Shown here piece by piece: positions 50,664-58,987 of a DNA stretch of 64,000 bases. The stretch's first letter is position 1. Every line of letters begins with the position of its first letter. A model generated the notes under the pieces. The model saw nothing but the letters and a program-made list of their open reading frames with translations. It made no database searches and was not told where the DNA came from. Source of the DNA: a virus; IMG/VR virus record IMGVR_UViG_3300048838_000628, positions 1 through 64,000 of that record; one strand, 5' to 3'. The position numbers were made by a program, and so were the translations under genes.

Positions 50664-52172
50664 CTAGCAACCGCCACCAATGCAAAGATTGCAAGTAGCG
50701 ATCTGAACAAGATTGCCGTCAGCCGTGACAGCAAGGAAGTAGTTCACACCTTCGTCAAGCAAGGGCGAACCCGCAACGATCTGATTAATAACACCAGCGC
50801 CAGCAAACGGCGAAACTGTCTGCCAGTTCTGATTGGTCAGAGCTTCACGTTTGCGCAGAGCCGCACCAGCACCAGCCAGAACGCGATAACCGAATTCGTC
50901 ACCAGCCAGAGCGCCAATAACAACATTGCTGGCAGCAATAGCGATCTTAGTGTAGCTTGAAGCAAGATTGTCGGCAGTGTAGTTTTCGTAGATGTGACCA
51001 TCTGCGCCACCAAAAACAACGTGACCCGAACCAAGGATCGTGACCGAAGTCAAGTCCGTAGCAGCCGTGCCACCAACCTGTGTGCTAATGTCGGTAAACG
51101 TAACACCGTCATAAGCATAAGCAGTAGCGCTTGAAAGAGCAAGGTACATCAGACCAGTACGCGAGTCATAAGCTGCGTCCAGAATGTCTTCAGTGTCAAT
51201 ATCAGTCAAAGCCGTGAAGGTCACGCCGTTATCGCACGAATAGAAAACTTCACCAGCCGTACCGAGAGCGTAAACCTTGCTGAACGCTTCGATAACCTTG
51301 TTGACGCCGGTTGAAGCTGCACTCAAAGTTGAGAGAGCGAAAGCCGCACCACCAACCGAGTAAGCAACACCACCATCGGTACCCGTGCCGCCAACAACGT
51401 CAGTATAACCAACCACATAGTTACCGTTAACATAGGCAGCTGAAGAAATATCGGCAGCAACCAAATCGCCAGTAATCGCAGTTGTCGTAATAGCAGTAAA
51501 ACTAGCGCCACCATCAGTCGAAAGCAGAGCATCGGCGCCTTCGCCAGCAATAAAGATCGTCTGGTACGCGCAGTCCACGCTCTCGCAACGCTCGTTAACA
51601 AGCACAACCGTATTAAGACCAGCATCGTGGTCAAACATCAGCTTGTTCTCAAGGCCGTAATAGTGACGCAGGTTACCAACGATAGCCAGAGTACGCATTG
51701 ACGTAATCGGATTTTCGTTGTCGTCATAGCCAACAATCGCAGCGTTGTACTGACGCACTCCCATGTTGAAGTCTTCGCCTAGCCAGAAGTAGCTATCACA
51801 GCCATCATCGCAGCTTGACGGGACAAAAAGAATATCGTACCGTGCGCCAGCATACTGCGCCTGATAGATACGATCCGTAACCGAAATCATCTTATTCGGA
51901 AGCATCATGTTCACGGTCAAGCCCTTAACCTTGTCACCGGTCAGAGTACGCTCAACGAGAACATTACGACCATTCAGATGACGGTACTCAGGAAGAATCT
52001 TGCGTTCCGTGAGATTATAGCTGAAAGCTTCGTCCACACGATGACCGCCAAGATAAACCAAATCAACCGGATTATCTTTACGGGCCGCATACATCTTCAT
52101 CGTACCAGAGTCAAGCAACGCACCGGTTGCCTGCTCGTCCTGCTCGCCCCCGCTAAAATAAACAATAGGCAT
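50664..52172 (-). CDS. Major tail (tube) protein with Asp-box beta-propeller
   Basis: 502 residues. Residues of about 1-200 form the likely tube domain (YFSGGEQDEQATGAL at the start). From about 205 to 470 there are propeller-like repeats with two Asp-boxes, S-x-D-x-G-x-x-F: STDGGASF near 217 and SCDNGVTF near 315, separated by Gly/Ala/Thr-rich strands. This resembles BNR/Ycf48-type propellers. The end has a Cys cluster (CNLCIGGGC). Codons favour C-ending forms, as in the capsid gene, and a terminator follows, both consistent with very high expression. Confidence 0.75.
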   Translation of the reverse strand: MPIVYFSGGEQDEQATGALLDSGTMKMYAARKDNPVDLVYLGGHRVDEAFSYNLTERKILPEYRHLNGRNVLVERTLTGDKVKGLTVNMMLPNKMISVTDRIYQAQYAGARYDILFVPSSCDDGCDSYFWLGEDFNMGVRQYNAAIVGYDDNENPITSMRTLAIVGNLRHYYGLENKLMFDHDAGLNTVVLVNERCESVDCAYQTIFIAGEGADALLSTDGGASFTAITTTAITGDLVAADISSAAYVNGNYVVGYTDVVGGTGTDGGVAYSVGGAAFALSTLSAASTGVNKVIEAFSKVYALGTAGEVFYSCDNGVTFTALTDIDTEDILDAAYDSRTGLMYLALSSATAYAYDGVTFTDISTQVGGTAATDLTSVTILGSGHVVFGGADGHIYENYTADNLASSYTKIAIAASNVVIGALAGDEFGYRVLAGAGAALRKREALTNQNWQTVSPFAGAGVINQIVAGSPLLDEGVNYFLAVTADGNLVQIATCNLCIGGGC

Positions 52173-52177
52173 TTTTC

Positions 52178-52399
52178 TTACTCCTTAAGCAAACGTTTGG
52201 GTAACTCAAATTCTTTTGGAAAGTCGGGGAAGTTCTCTAGAATAAGGTTTGCGGGAATCCAAAACTTAGTCTTTCCATCCGTCACCCGTACTTGATTACC
52301 TCTAATTCCAGTCAAACGTGAAAGCTTTACTGTTTGAGGAACCGGAGGGGCTTTCTTTACTTCTACCATTACTTCTTCTTTTACTTCGATTTCGTCCAC
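52178..52399 (-). CDS. Small hypothetical protein before tail tube
   Basis: 73 residues. Acidic/lysine N-terminal tail (MDEIEVKEEVMVEVKK) then a compact beta-like part (LTGIRGNQVRVTDGKTKFWIPANLILENFPDFPKEF). It reads like a small hydrophilic connector or a chaperone. Function unknown. Confidence 0.6.
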   Translation of the reverse strand: MDEIEVKEEVMVEVKKAPPVPQTVKLSRLTGIRGNQVRVTDGKTKFWIPANLILENFPDFPKEFELPKRLLKE

Positions 52400-53665
52400 T
52401 TAGAGACTACTCCCTTCAACATTGTAGCACTTATACTGGGACATTTCGCGCAAAGCCATAGTTATACCCTGATAAGGAGGATAACCAGACAATAGTGCGA
52501 TTGTTTGAGGCGTTAACAATTCTTTATATTCACTACCATAACTCTTACCGCTACTGCTGGCCTCTAATACGGCAATACGTGGGACTTCACGATAGTATTT
52601 AATCTTTTGCTCTGCACATTGATCGCAGTCACACCATGCACGCACACAGTCAGCTAGTCCGATAGCAAGTTTAGATAAGATTTGTGAAACACCATACTGT
52701 ACGTCGCCGCTGTAAAGCGGTTTAATACCACTAAGATAATTCACCGCAACCTCTTTTGGAGTGCATTGCAAACAATATCTTTGCATTACTCCGTTGTCAT
52801 CACACATAGAGGTTTTTGGCACTAACCACGTTTCTTGACCAATTGTACGTCTTTGAAAACAAACAGGAACAGCTAATTCGTCACAATTGCCGCCATAACA
52901 ATCCGTACCATTACAAACAAAATAACCTTGTTCACATTCGTCAACATAAGTATAAAAAGCTAGAACTTCATCAACATATGTTTCTTCAGCATGTGGCAAA
53001 CAAGTCTCTTGTTCATCAAGAGAAGGCTTTTTAAGTAAATAGGCGGGAATAGTAACTGTGCAAGTATCGCCATTAATAACAATACCGCGCAAAGGACGAA
53101 TTTCGTATTCTCGATCTGCAAATGTAGGATCAACAATATAGTTTGCATCAGCAGATGTGAAATAAAGCTTAATGCGGCTCTTATCCATACCTACCGGTAC
53201 AGTGAACGTTACAGTGAAATTTTGCTGTAAAGCGCCACTGACAACAGGTTTAACTACTTCTGCTAAACCGAGATACATTAACCCGATTTTTCCTGTTTCT
53301 TGAAAACCACAAGAATTTTGCAATCTTACTGCAACATATTCTCCTGATTTTAGACGCATTCGATTCAAATTGTTCGTTAAACGATATTGAATTCTCTCGT
53401 TTTCCACTTGTTCTGTAGATGGGTGTAAATTTGTTTCCCAATAAAACACCTGCTCTGCGTAAGTTAACATTCCGATTAAATCATCACGCGACCAATGAGA
53501 TGCCTGAACCCAAGGTCGCTGTAACATACAAAAGCATTTTTCTGTTTTTTGGTTTGGATAGTTAAACACACTATCGCCAGAAAGATCAATTCCAGCAGCA
53601 TAGAAAGGCTCAATGCCAAAAAACTCTACAAATTGCAACAAAGGCATTAGAGTATTACTTCTCAT
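52400..53665 (-). CDS. Cysteine-rich structural protein, possible head-tail connector
   Basis: 421 residues from the ATG at 53665, which has GGGAGG seven bases upstream; a TTG two codons before is also in frame. Cys-rich segments occur in the middle (YVDECEQGYFVCNGTDCYGGNC) and near the end (CVRAWCDCDQCAEQ). The C-terminal LTPQTIALLSGYPPYQGITMALREM is helical. Its length and location between neck genes and the tail tube suggest a neck or tail-terminator component. No family recognised. Confidence 0.55.
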   Translation of the reverse strand: MRSNTLMPLLQFVEFFGIEPFYAAGIDLSGDSVFNYPNQKTEKCFCMLQRPWVQASHWSRDDLIGMLTYAEQVFYWETNLHPSTEQVENERIQYRLTNNLNRMRLKSGEYVAVRLQNSCGFQETGKIGLMYLGLAEVVKPVVSGALQQNFTVTFTVPVGMDKSRIKLYFTSADANYIVDPTFADREYEIRPLRGIVINGDTCTVTIPAYLLKKPSLDEQETCLPHAEETYVDEVLAFYTYVDECEQGYFVCNGTDCYGGNCDELAVPVCFQRRTIGQETWLVPKTSMCDDNGVMQRYCLQCTPKEVAVNYLSGIKPLYSGDVQYGVSQILSKLAIGLADCVRAWCDCDQCAEQKIKYYREVPRIAVLEASSSGKSYGSEYKELLTPQTIALLSGYPPYQGITMALREMSQYKCYNVEGSSL

Positions 53666-54074
53666 CTGCAAGCCTCCCTATAAAAATAGTTGCTGTACTA
53701 CACGCTAAAATAAGCATAGCAATAATGAAAACCGGATTTAACGCTACTAGAATGACATTCAGCGTGCCTACCCAAACAGACATACACCAGATACAAGAAA
53801 ATAATTCAGCAAAATGATTAGTATAAATCTTATCTAAACCTGTAGAGTCCATTCCTAGCTCAATGGCTTCTTTAAGCGTTAGGCGTTTTTCAATTATTTG
53901 TTCACCATCGTGTTTTTCATAATAAACATAACGAACGCCAAAGATATGACGAATAATCGTAAAAATATGCAAAAAGCCAATTTCGTCAATAAATAGACTG
54001 CTTAAGCGCCAAGTTGCTAGAAATAAAACTATAACAACAACTGGATTAAGCAACCACAATAAGGTCTCCGGCAT
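53655..54074 (-). CDS. DUF1360-like membrane protein
   Basis: 139 residues. Hydrophobic segments at about 8-22 and 105-130; between them W-R-LSSLFIDEIGFLHIFTIIRH and AELFSCIWCMSVWVG, the two hallmarks of DUF1360 (W-x-SS-x-x-x-x-E and CxxC-x-S-x-W). Some of these membrane proteins occur in phage structural operons. Function unknown. Overlaps the next upstream gene by 29 bases. Confidence 0.7.
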   Translation of the reverse strand: MPETLLWLLNPVVVIVLFLATWRLSSLFIDEIGFLHIFTIIRHIFGVRYVYYEKHDGEQIIEKRLTLKEAIELGMDSTGLDKIYTNHFAELFSCIWCMSVWVGTLNVILVALNPVFIIAMLILACSTATIFIGRLADEK

Positions 54075-54237
54075 TTGCGTCTTCCTTCATCACGTAGAAT
54101 TGCTGAAGCGGTTTTCTGTACCCATAAACCGTTTTGCTAGTCTGGCCTTGGTAATATCCCGCTTGATCGCCAACATACCGCACAAGGGTGTATTCATCCA
54201 TGATATTAACTTTTGGCTTCTCTTTACATTTACACAT
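54046..54237 (-). CDS. Small neck-region protein with CxC start
   Basis: 63 residues with AGAGGA before the ATG. MCKCKEKPK at the N-terminus is followed by YTLVRYVGDQAGYYQGQ, VYGYRKPLQQFYVMKEDANAG, a short beta-barrel-like pattern. The next gene upstream also begins with Cys residues (MCCGKIKK) and has a comparable strand pattern, so the two may be related. Function unknown. Confidence 0.6.
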   Translation of the reverse strand: MCKCKEKPKVNIMDEYTLVRYVGDQAGYYQGQTSKTVYGYRKPLQQFYVMKEDANAGDLIVVA

Positions 54238-54239
54238 GG

Positions 54240-54623
54240 CTATTCCTCTTTCTTCTTGCGCCGCGTTTTCTTAACTGGTTCTTCTGTTTCTTCTTCTTGT
54301 TCAACTACTTGTGCTTCAACTTCATAACTCATGTCTTCGTCTTGAGATACTTGTACAAGAACATCAAGAACGGCTTCCGGCTCTACAACCGGCTCTTGTA
54401 CCTGATAGATGCTGAAAAGAGAGAAGTTCTTAACTTTACGAGTTAAAAGAAAATCTACATCTTGCGGATGTACTTGCTGAATTTGCTTGTTCTTGTTATC
54501 AAAAACGTACATGTTCCGCATAGGAGACACAAACGTAACCTGTTTACTACCGTTATAGATTAACTGAATTCCATCTTCGTAAACCATTGTTGTATTAACC
54601 TTTTTAATTTTTCCGCAACACAT
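54240..54623 (-). CDS. Small neck-region protein with acidic tail
   Basis: 127 residues. Strand-rich first 70 residues (GIQLIYNGSKQVTFVSPMRNMYVF) and then a long acidic, disordered-looking tail ending TEEPVKKTRRKKKEE. It may be a head completion or connector protein. It follows the SGNH hydrolase gene by one base. Confidence 0.6.
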   Translation of the reverse strand: MCCGKIKKVNTTMVYEDGIQLIYNGSKQVTFVSPMRNMYVFDNKNKQIQQVHPQDVDFLLTRKVKNFSLFSIYQVQEPVVEPEAVLDVLVQVSQDEDMSYEVEAQVVEQEEETEEPVKKTRRKKKEE

Positions 54624-54624
54624 T

Positions 54625-55677
54625 TTACACCATACCTAGTAATAAATCACCATACACTCTGCCAATAGCTTGATGTGCGCGAGTGTTAAAATGTACCTGA
54701 TCTATCATGTACTCTGTAGCCCAATCAGGATTTGCTAAGAAAACGCCTCTAGCGTCTAGTAGAGCAACGCCCTCAACTACTGCAATATCCTCTATTTCAT
54801 CGCTGTAAGCCTCTACAGCGCTATTTGCTGGCTCATCGGTACGTGGGGGCACATTCATCAATATCGGCGTCACAGAGGCCGTTTCTAGGGCATTTATGAT
54901 ACTTATAACGTTAGCCCTAAAGGTCGGCATTGCAGTTCCACCAGCAGCGTCGTTTGTACCCGTTTCAATCATACAGAAAGTTGGCTTTGGTGAATGACCA
55001 GTAATGTTACCGACACGTGCAAGCACTTGACCTGCGTTATTTCCACCTTCGCCATCAATTACCGGAATAACATAATGACGCAAGTCTCCGTACACCTTTG
55101 CAATTGCTGTAGATGTAAACGAGAGACTGTTATCGTCAAGTTCTGCTGAAGATGTGCCTATCCAGATTAACTGGCTATCGCCTAAAGCGCCTATGGCGTA
55201 TTCCGCCGTTGCCAAAGAGTTAATCTTCTGGATTACCACATCTTTGAAAGTACGTACTTCTGTAGAATTATCTGCTATTCCTGTAACACGAAATTCAACA
55301 CGCCAGTTAGTATCTGTAGCGGTTTTGAAATTTAATTTGTAGTTTCTGTGTATTGCCGAAGTGTCATAAATCTCTGGCATGTAGCGGATTAAGCCACTAT
55401 CAGCCTCTTTAACACCAAACTGGCAAAAACGGTTTAAATCACCTTTGGCACGAAAACGTAATTGGTAATAAGTATTTTGCTCTAACGTAATGTCCTGATA
55501 CACTCTAGCGTAACCTGCGGCATCGCCGCCTGCTGCACGAGTTAGTGTAATTTTAGTACCATCGTCTTCTTCAAATGATCCAGAGATACCGCTAAGAGCA
55601 GATATTTCTGTTTCCCAAGTGCTTAATTCAATTGAGCTACCGAAGTAGCTCGGTAGGGTTAAAATTCCATTAGGAAT
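54625..55677 (-). CDS. SGNH hydrolase with N-terminal CBM-like domain, apparent AUU start
   Basis: 350 residues if started at ATT 55677, five bases after a perfect AAGGAGG (55689-55683); a second ATT at 55680 adds one residue. No ATG, GTG or TTG occurs in frame before a GTG at 55503, which would cut the beta-sandwich domain (residues 1-150) in the middle and has no ribosome site. The hydrolase part has GDS (S168), GGNN, GTND (240-243) and D326-x-x-H329, all SGNH/GDSL blocks. It probably removes ester groups from a surface polysaccharide. Confidence 0.65.
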   Translation of the reverse strand: MPNGILTLPSYFGSSIELSTWETEISALSGISGSFEEDDGTKITLTRAAGGDAAGYARVYQDITLEQNTYYQLRFRAKGDLNRFCQFGVKEADSGLIRYMPEIYDTSAIHRNYKLNFKTATDTNWRVEFRVTGIADNSTEVRTFKDVVIQKINSLATAEYAIGALGDSQLIWIGTSSAELDDNSLSFTSTAIAKVYGDLRHYVIPVIDGEGGNNAGQVLARVGNITGHSPKPTFCMIETGTNDAAGGTAMPTFRANVISIINALETASVTPILMNVPPRTDEPANSAVEAYSDEIEDIAVVEGVALLDARGVFLANPDWATEYMIDQVHFNTRAHQAIGRVYGDLLLGMV

Positions 55678-55710
55678 AATTTCCTCCTTTTAGACCGGGG
55701 CTTCTTGATT

Positions 55711-55977
55711 TTACGGATCGGGACGTCGCCGCCAATCCGGCTGCACTTTATGGATAGCGCTATCTTCAATTGCTACGCATTCCGCGCGTTGTCTAGGGTC
55801 TAAGAACTCAAACGACTTCCACATCTGATAATACTGTTCAGATGTCATCGAATGAATTTCCATACGTTCGACGACGCACGGGGGCGGATTACTGCCGCCG
55901 TGTTCGAGCCAATCGTTTAGATCTTTTAATGCTGATGCAGCGGCACGAAAGCGTTGCCCAATCCTATCAAGATCCAT
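55711..55977 (-). CDS. Hypothetical protein of the G+C-rich insert
   Basis: 88 residues with TAAGGAGTGTGAG before the ATG. Arg/Pro/Glu-rich (RFRAAASALKDLNDWLEHGG, DWRRRPDP) and more G+C-rich than nearby phage genes, matching the larger gene upstream. Most likely transferred together with it. Function unknown. Confidence 0.6.
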   Translation of the reverse strand: MDLDRIGQRFRAAASALKDLNDWLEHGGSNPPPCVVERMEIHSMTSEQYYQMWKSFEFLDPRQRAECVAIEDSAIHKVQPDWRRRPDP

Positions 55978-56029
55978 CTCACACTCCTTACATCAGAACG
56001 AGCCCGTAGGCAATTCGCATTCTGTCGAC

Positions 56030-58066
56030 CTACGACGGCTCGTACTCTACGAGCTTTAGTTTGCCATTTTCCGCACTCGGATATGGCAATGCGACGGAGA
56101 TTGGCAGGTAGAATTTTGATTGAGACCGCCACTGTATCGGGTCCCACGACGGGTTCCACAGTTGAACATCGAAACTGTACAGTTTCTCGGTTGTCCAAGT
56201 GGTATCGTCAGACGATCTGTAGGCCAGCAACCCAAAATCATCTGAGTTGTTATATCCGACGATAAACACCGTGTTGTCGCTGCGCCGAACTGCAATTCGG
56301 GGAGGGGATAGCACCGGATTAGCCAACCCCACAAACGTACCAACGATGTGTGGTCCAACGCCGGTTTTTACCCACGAAGTCCCGTTATGCCACGTGTGGA
56401 AAAAGCGTGAATTACTATCGACGTCGTTTTTAATGTATGCAAGATGCGGATTGCCATAACTGTCCGCGTCAATGCTTAATTGCGACGTTAATCCGGAGGA
56501 TTTAGCAACCGCATCGATGATATCACAGTTTGCGAGCGTAATTGGCACGGTCTGCGCTGAGCCATCGCTTTGTTCCCAATTTGCCCCGTCCCAGCGCACA
56601 TATGACACATCGTGGTTAGCCAGTGACGAGATAGTTTCCCGCCAGATAAAGCCGAAGTGCATATAGCCACCCGCGCCGAAATCGTTATCAAATGCGGGTT
56701 GTCCCCAATAGGCGTTCTGATCCGGCGTGCTGTTTTTACCGTCGATCAGAAGCCCGGCCGTCGTTCCGGTTGCTGCCCCCCATGTCTCTGTCCCCGCGTT
56801 GTATACGTAGAAATACAGGTCACCGTCACCACTGTCACCATCGCGAAACATATAATATAATGTTCCGGCAGGATCGGTGAAAAATGTGGGATATGTCATC
56901 GCAGATTCGTTCGTCCCCAGCATCGACAGTTCCGCTGAAAGTTGACCGTTGAACGTATTTAGCGGCAGCGTAGACCGGCGGTATTTCATAGCCGACGTTC
57001 GCGTGTCATAGACAATGTGTAAATAGCCGTTAACGTCAATGCCGATGTTGATGACATAGTGGAAATCATCGACTGTTTGTTGTAGTGTTGGAAGCGACGG
57101 GTTAGTACCGTCATAGGCGTACCACGTCCAAGCGCCGTCAAGTACGCGAACCCCAATTCTCGCGTATTGGTTATCATCCCAATATGCAATTGCCTGGTAG
57201 GTTGTCGATCCAATAACGACGCTGTATATCGCGTTCTCGCGAAAAGTCGCGCCGTTGGAATTGTTAGACGTGAGAGAGTCGGTTGCGATTATAGTAGCCG
57301 TTTCTGCCACCGTTACCGGTTGCGCCAGATCGTTCCACATACCCTGAACGTCTGTTAGCGTTAGTGTTGTCCCACCCCAATAGGCCACATAAGCCAACGC
57401 GCCATCGAGGACGCGCGTATTCGCGGCAGATGCACCAACTAATGCAATGGTGAGATTGCCAACCCATGCGCCAAGGGTCGCAGGTGATTGACTGTTTATC
57501 AGCGCGCCATTAAGATACATTTGCACAGAGTCATCGCTCTTGGAATAGACGAGCGTTAACTGCATCCAACCTTGATTGGCGTATAGGCTACTCCCCTGAT
57601 CCGTCGTGCCGTCCGCCGTATATCTCCATCCGAGCTGGTTAACTGTGTTTTTCTGCAGGAATACAAGATTGGTCCCATCGGCAAACAGATGGAAGAATCT
57701 ATTGTCGCGACTATCGTAATAGGCGTCACCCATACGCACGCAAATAGATACAGATCCCTCACTTTGGTTAAACACGCTGGCCAATGCAGATGTGAACACA
57801 TTCCCGATACTGCTTGCCCCGTCACTGACCGGCGACATTTCACCGGGAATAGGACCCGGAACAGATTGCAAGCTCCATCCCGATTGCGTCCCCTCATATC
57901 CTGCCGGAACGGAAGTGATTGCAGCCCCGGACGCAATATCTACGAGAGGGTAAACAACTGACGCCCCGTAGTTAGCAACCAATCGCTCGGCGTAGTTCAT
58001 AAGCGCGCCCGCCCCGCTGCGCCACGTCGGGATGTCTACCAGTCGTCCTATGCTAATACGTGTCAT
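56030..58066 (-). CDS. LamG plus BNR_4 beta-propeller virion protein, possible polysaccharide lyase or adhesin
   Basis: 678 residues, GAGGAG before the ATG. Residues of about 30-245 form a LamG/concanavalin-like lectin domain (VSICVRM, WMQLTLVYSKSDDSVQMYLNG). From about 255 to 650 a BNR_4-type propeller is visible: GYLHIVYDTRTSAMKYRRS, YPTFFTDPAGTLYYMFRDG, SGDGDLYFYVY, HFGFIWRET and HDVSYVRWDG. BNR_4 propellers occur in PL24/PL25 ulvan lyases, but active-site residues cannot be assigned by eye. The base composition (33 of 60 G+C at 57901-57960) and codons differ from neighbours, suggesting recent transfer. Confidence 0.75.
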   Translation of the reverse strand: MTRISIGRLVDIPTWRSGAGALMNYAERLVANYGASVVYPLVDIASGAAITSVPAGYEGTQSGWSLQSVPGPIPGEMSPVSDGASSIGNVFTSALASVFNQSEGSVSICVRMGDAYYDSRDNRFFHLFADGTNLVFLQKNTVNQLGWRYTADGTTDQGSSLYANQGWMQLTLVYSKSDDSVQMYLNGALINSQSPATLGAWVGNLTIALVGASAANTRVLDGALAYVAYWGGTTLTLTDVQGMWNDLAQPVTVAETATIIATDSLTSNNSNGATFRENAIYSVVIGSTTYQAIAYWDDNQYARIGVRVLDGAWTWYAYDGTNPSLPTLQQTVDDFHYVINIGIDVNGYLHIVYDTRTSAMKYRRSTLPLNTFNGQLSAELSMLGTNESAMTYPTFFTDPAGTLYYMFRDGDSGDGDLYFYVYNAGTETWGAATGTTAGLLIDGKNSTPDQNAYWGQPAFDNDFGAGGYMHFGFIWRETISSLANHDVSYVRWDGANWEQSDGSAQTVPITLANCDIIDAVAKSSGLTSQLSIDADSYGNPHLAYIKNDVDSNSRFFHTWHNGTSWVKTGVGPHIVGTFVGLANPVLSPPRIAVRRSDNTVFIVGYNNSDDFGLLAYRSSDDTTWTTEKLYSFDVQLWNPSWDPIQWRSQSKFYLPISVALPYPSAENGKLKLVEYEPS

Positions 58067-58164
58067 GGTCTCAACTCCTCACCGCGCGGTTCTTTCCACG
58101 CCAGATAAACGATCCCCACCAACAGCGCCAAGGCTGCGATATTCCCTATTATGTAAAGGATCAT
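58063..58164 (-). CDS. 33-residue membrane peptide
   Basis: Short frame from the ATG at 58164, one base after the preceding gene's stop. A hydrophobic helix (IIGNIAALALLVGIVYLAW) with a charged tail KEPRGEELRP and an ATGA overlap into the LamG gene. No clear ribosome site, so coupling is assumed. A longer version using upstream starts overlaps the previous gene and is unlikely. Confidence 0.45.
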   Translation of the reverse strand: MILYIIGNIAALALLVGIVYLAWKEPRGEELRP

Positions 58165-58165
58165 C

Positions 58166-58531
58166 TTATTCGCCCTTAACTTGCTTAAGCGCTTTCTCCC
58201 ACGCTTCAGCAGATACACGATACGTCCCACGGGTATGCCAAGTATTAGCGCCACCGTAACTAGCGACAAATTTCTGTAAACTATCTGTAGCAATCAAGTA
58301 AATATCGCCAGTCTCGGTTCCTAGAAGAACATGAGCGTAAGAGAAATAACTATCGTAAACTACAGTGATGTTCCCAAATGAATGAGTGCGTTCAGGAGTT
58401 TTAAACCCTGTAATGCTGTTCCAATCTACAACTTCGCCTTCCAGCAAAGCCAAAGAAAGATCGAAACTTCCTTCAGACCAATAGGGCTCTGACCAGACAA
58501 CTGCTATAGCGCCATCTTTAAATATTCTCAT
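58166..58531 (-). CDS. Hypothetical head-region protein
   Basis: 121 residues from the ATG at 58531, one base after the preceding stop; longer in-frame starts run into that gene. Beta-rich with DGAIAVVWSEPYWSEG, SFGNITVVYDSYFSYAHVLLGTETGDIYLIA and a final helix AEAWEKALKQVKGE. The second gene after the capsid gene, so possibly a head completion protein. Function unknown. Confidence 0.6.
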   Translation of the reverse strand: MRIFKDGAIAVVWSEPYWSEGSFDLSLALLEGEVVDWNSITGFKTPERTHSFGNITVVYDSYFSYAHVLLGTETGDIYLIATDSLQKFVASYGGANTWHTRGTYRVSAEAWEKALKQVKGE

Positions 58532-58532
58532 G

Positions 58533-58931
58533 TTAATTGCCAGTATACAAATAAAGTGTTCTTTCAGCAGCCTGATTAACCGCTGTAGCCGCGCCAACTG
58601 TCACAGAAAGAATCTTCATGTAACGCATTCGCTGAATAGGAGCCCAAATCTCAGCAGGAAGGTGATAAATACCTTTTGCATTGGTTTTAATACCGGAAAT
58701 ACGTACTTCGGTACCTTCGTGGTCATAAGCTGTTGCTAAATCAACTGTATCACCATTAGGCGCAAACTGGAAGATAATATCGGCAGCAGTCCAAACAGAA
58801 GGAACAATAATAAAGCCACCACGCGGCTCGCTAAAATGCCATAAATCAATAGGGTCGAGATGCGTGTTAGAGCTAATTGGAATTGTCACGCTTGTAGCAA
58901 ATGTTTCGTTAAGCCTAGCCGTTGTAGTCAC
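58533..58931 (-). CDS. Possible head decoration protein
   Basis: 132 residues, first gene after the capsid gene and its hairpin. Thr-rich N-terminus (MTTTARLNETFATSVTIPISSN), beta strands (GGFIIVPSVWTAADIIFQFAP, VDLATAYDHEGTEVRISGI) and a final TLYLYTGN. The location and beta-rich sequence fit a capsid decoration or head-stabilising protein, but I see no family motif. Confidence 0.5.
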   Translation of the reverse strand: MTTTARLNETFATSVTIPISSNTHLDPIDLWHFSEPRGGFIIVPSVWTAADIIFQFAPNGDTVDLATAYDHEGTEVRISGIKTNAKGIYHLPAEIWAPIQRMRYMKILSVTVGAATAVNQAAERTLYLYTGN

Positions 58932-58939
58932 TTTTTACT

Positions 58940-58972
58940 CTTTCTAAACAGGAGGGGCGGTCAAGCCGCCCC
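58940..58972 (-). terminator. Terminator-like hairpin after the capsid gene
   Basis: GGGGCGG at 58954-58960 pairs with CCGCCCC at 58966-58972 around TCAAG. Downstream on the - strand TGTTTAGAAAGAGT follows, which is only a weak U tract, so partial termination or transcript protection is more likely than a full stop. Confidence 0.55.
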
Positions 58973-58987
58973 AAACCTAAAGTCTAA

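Noticed and set aside
55503-55505. GTG at 55503 as the start of the SGNH hydrolase
   Set aside because: It would cut a beta-sandwich domain and has no ribosome site, whereas AAGGAGG with in-frame ATT lies upstream.
57556-57936. 126-codon - strand frame and several + strand frames in the G+C-rich insert
   Set aside because: High G+C lowers stop frequency in all frames; the LamG/BNR_4 frame alone has domain structure and a ribosome site.
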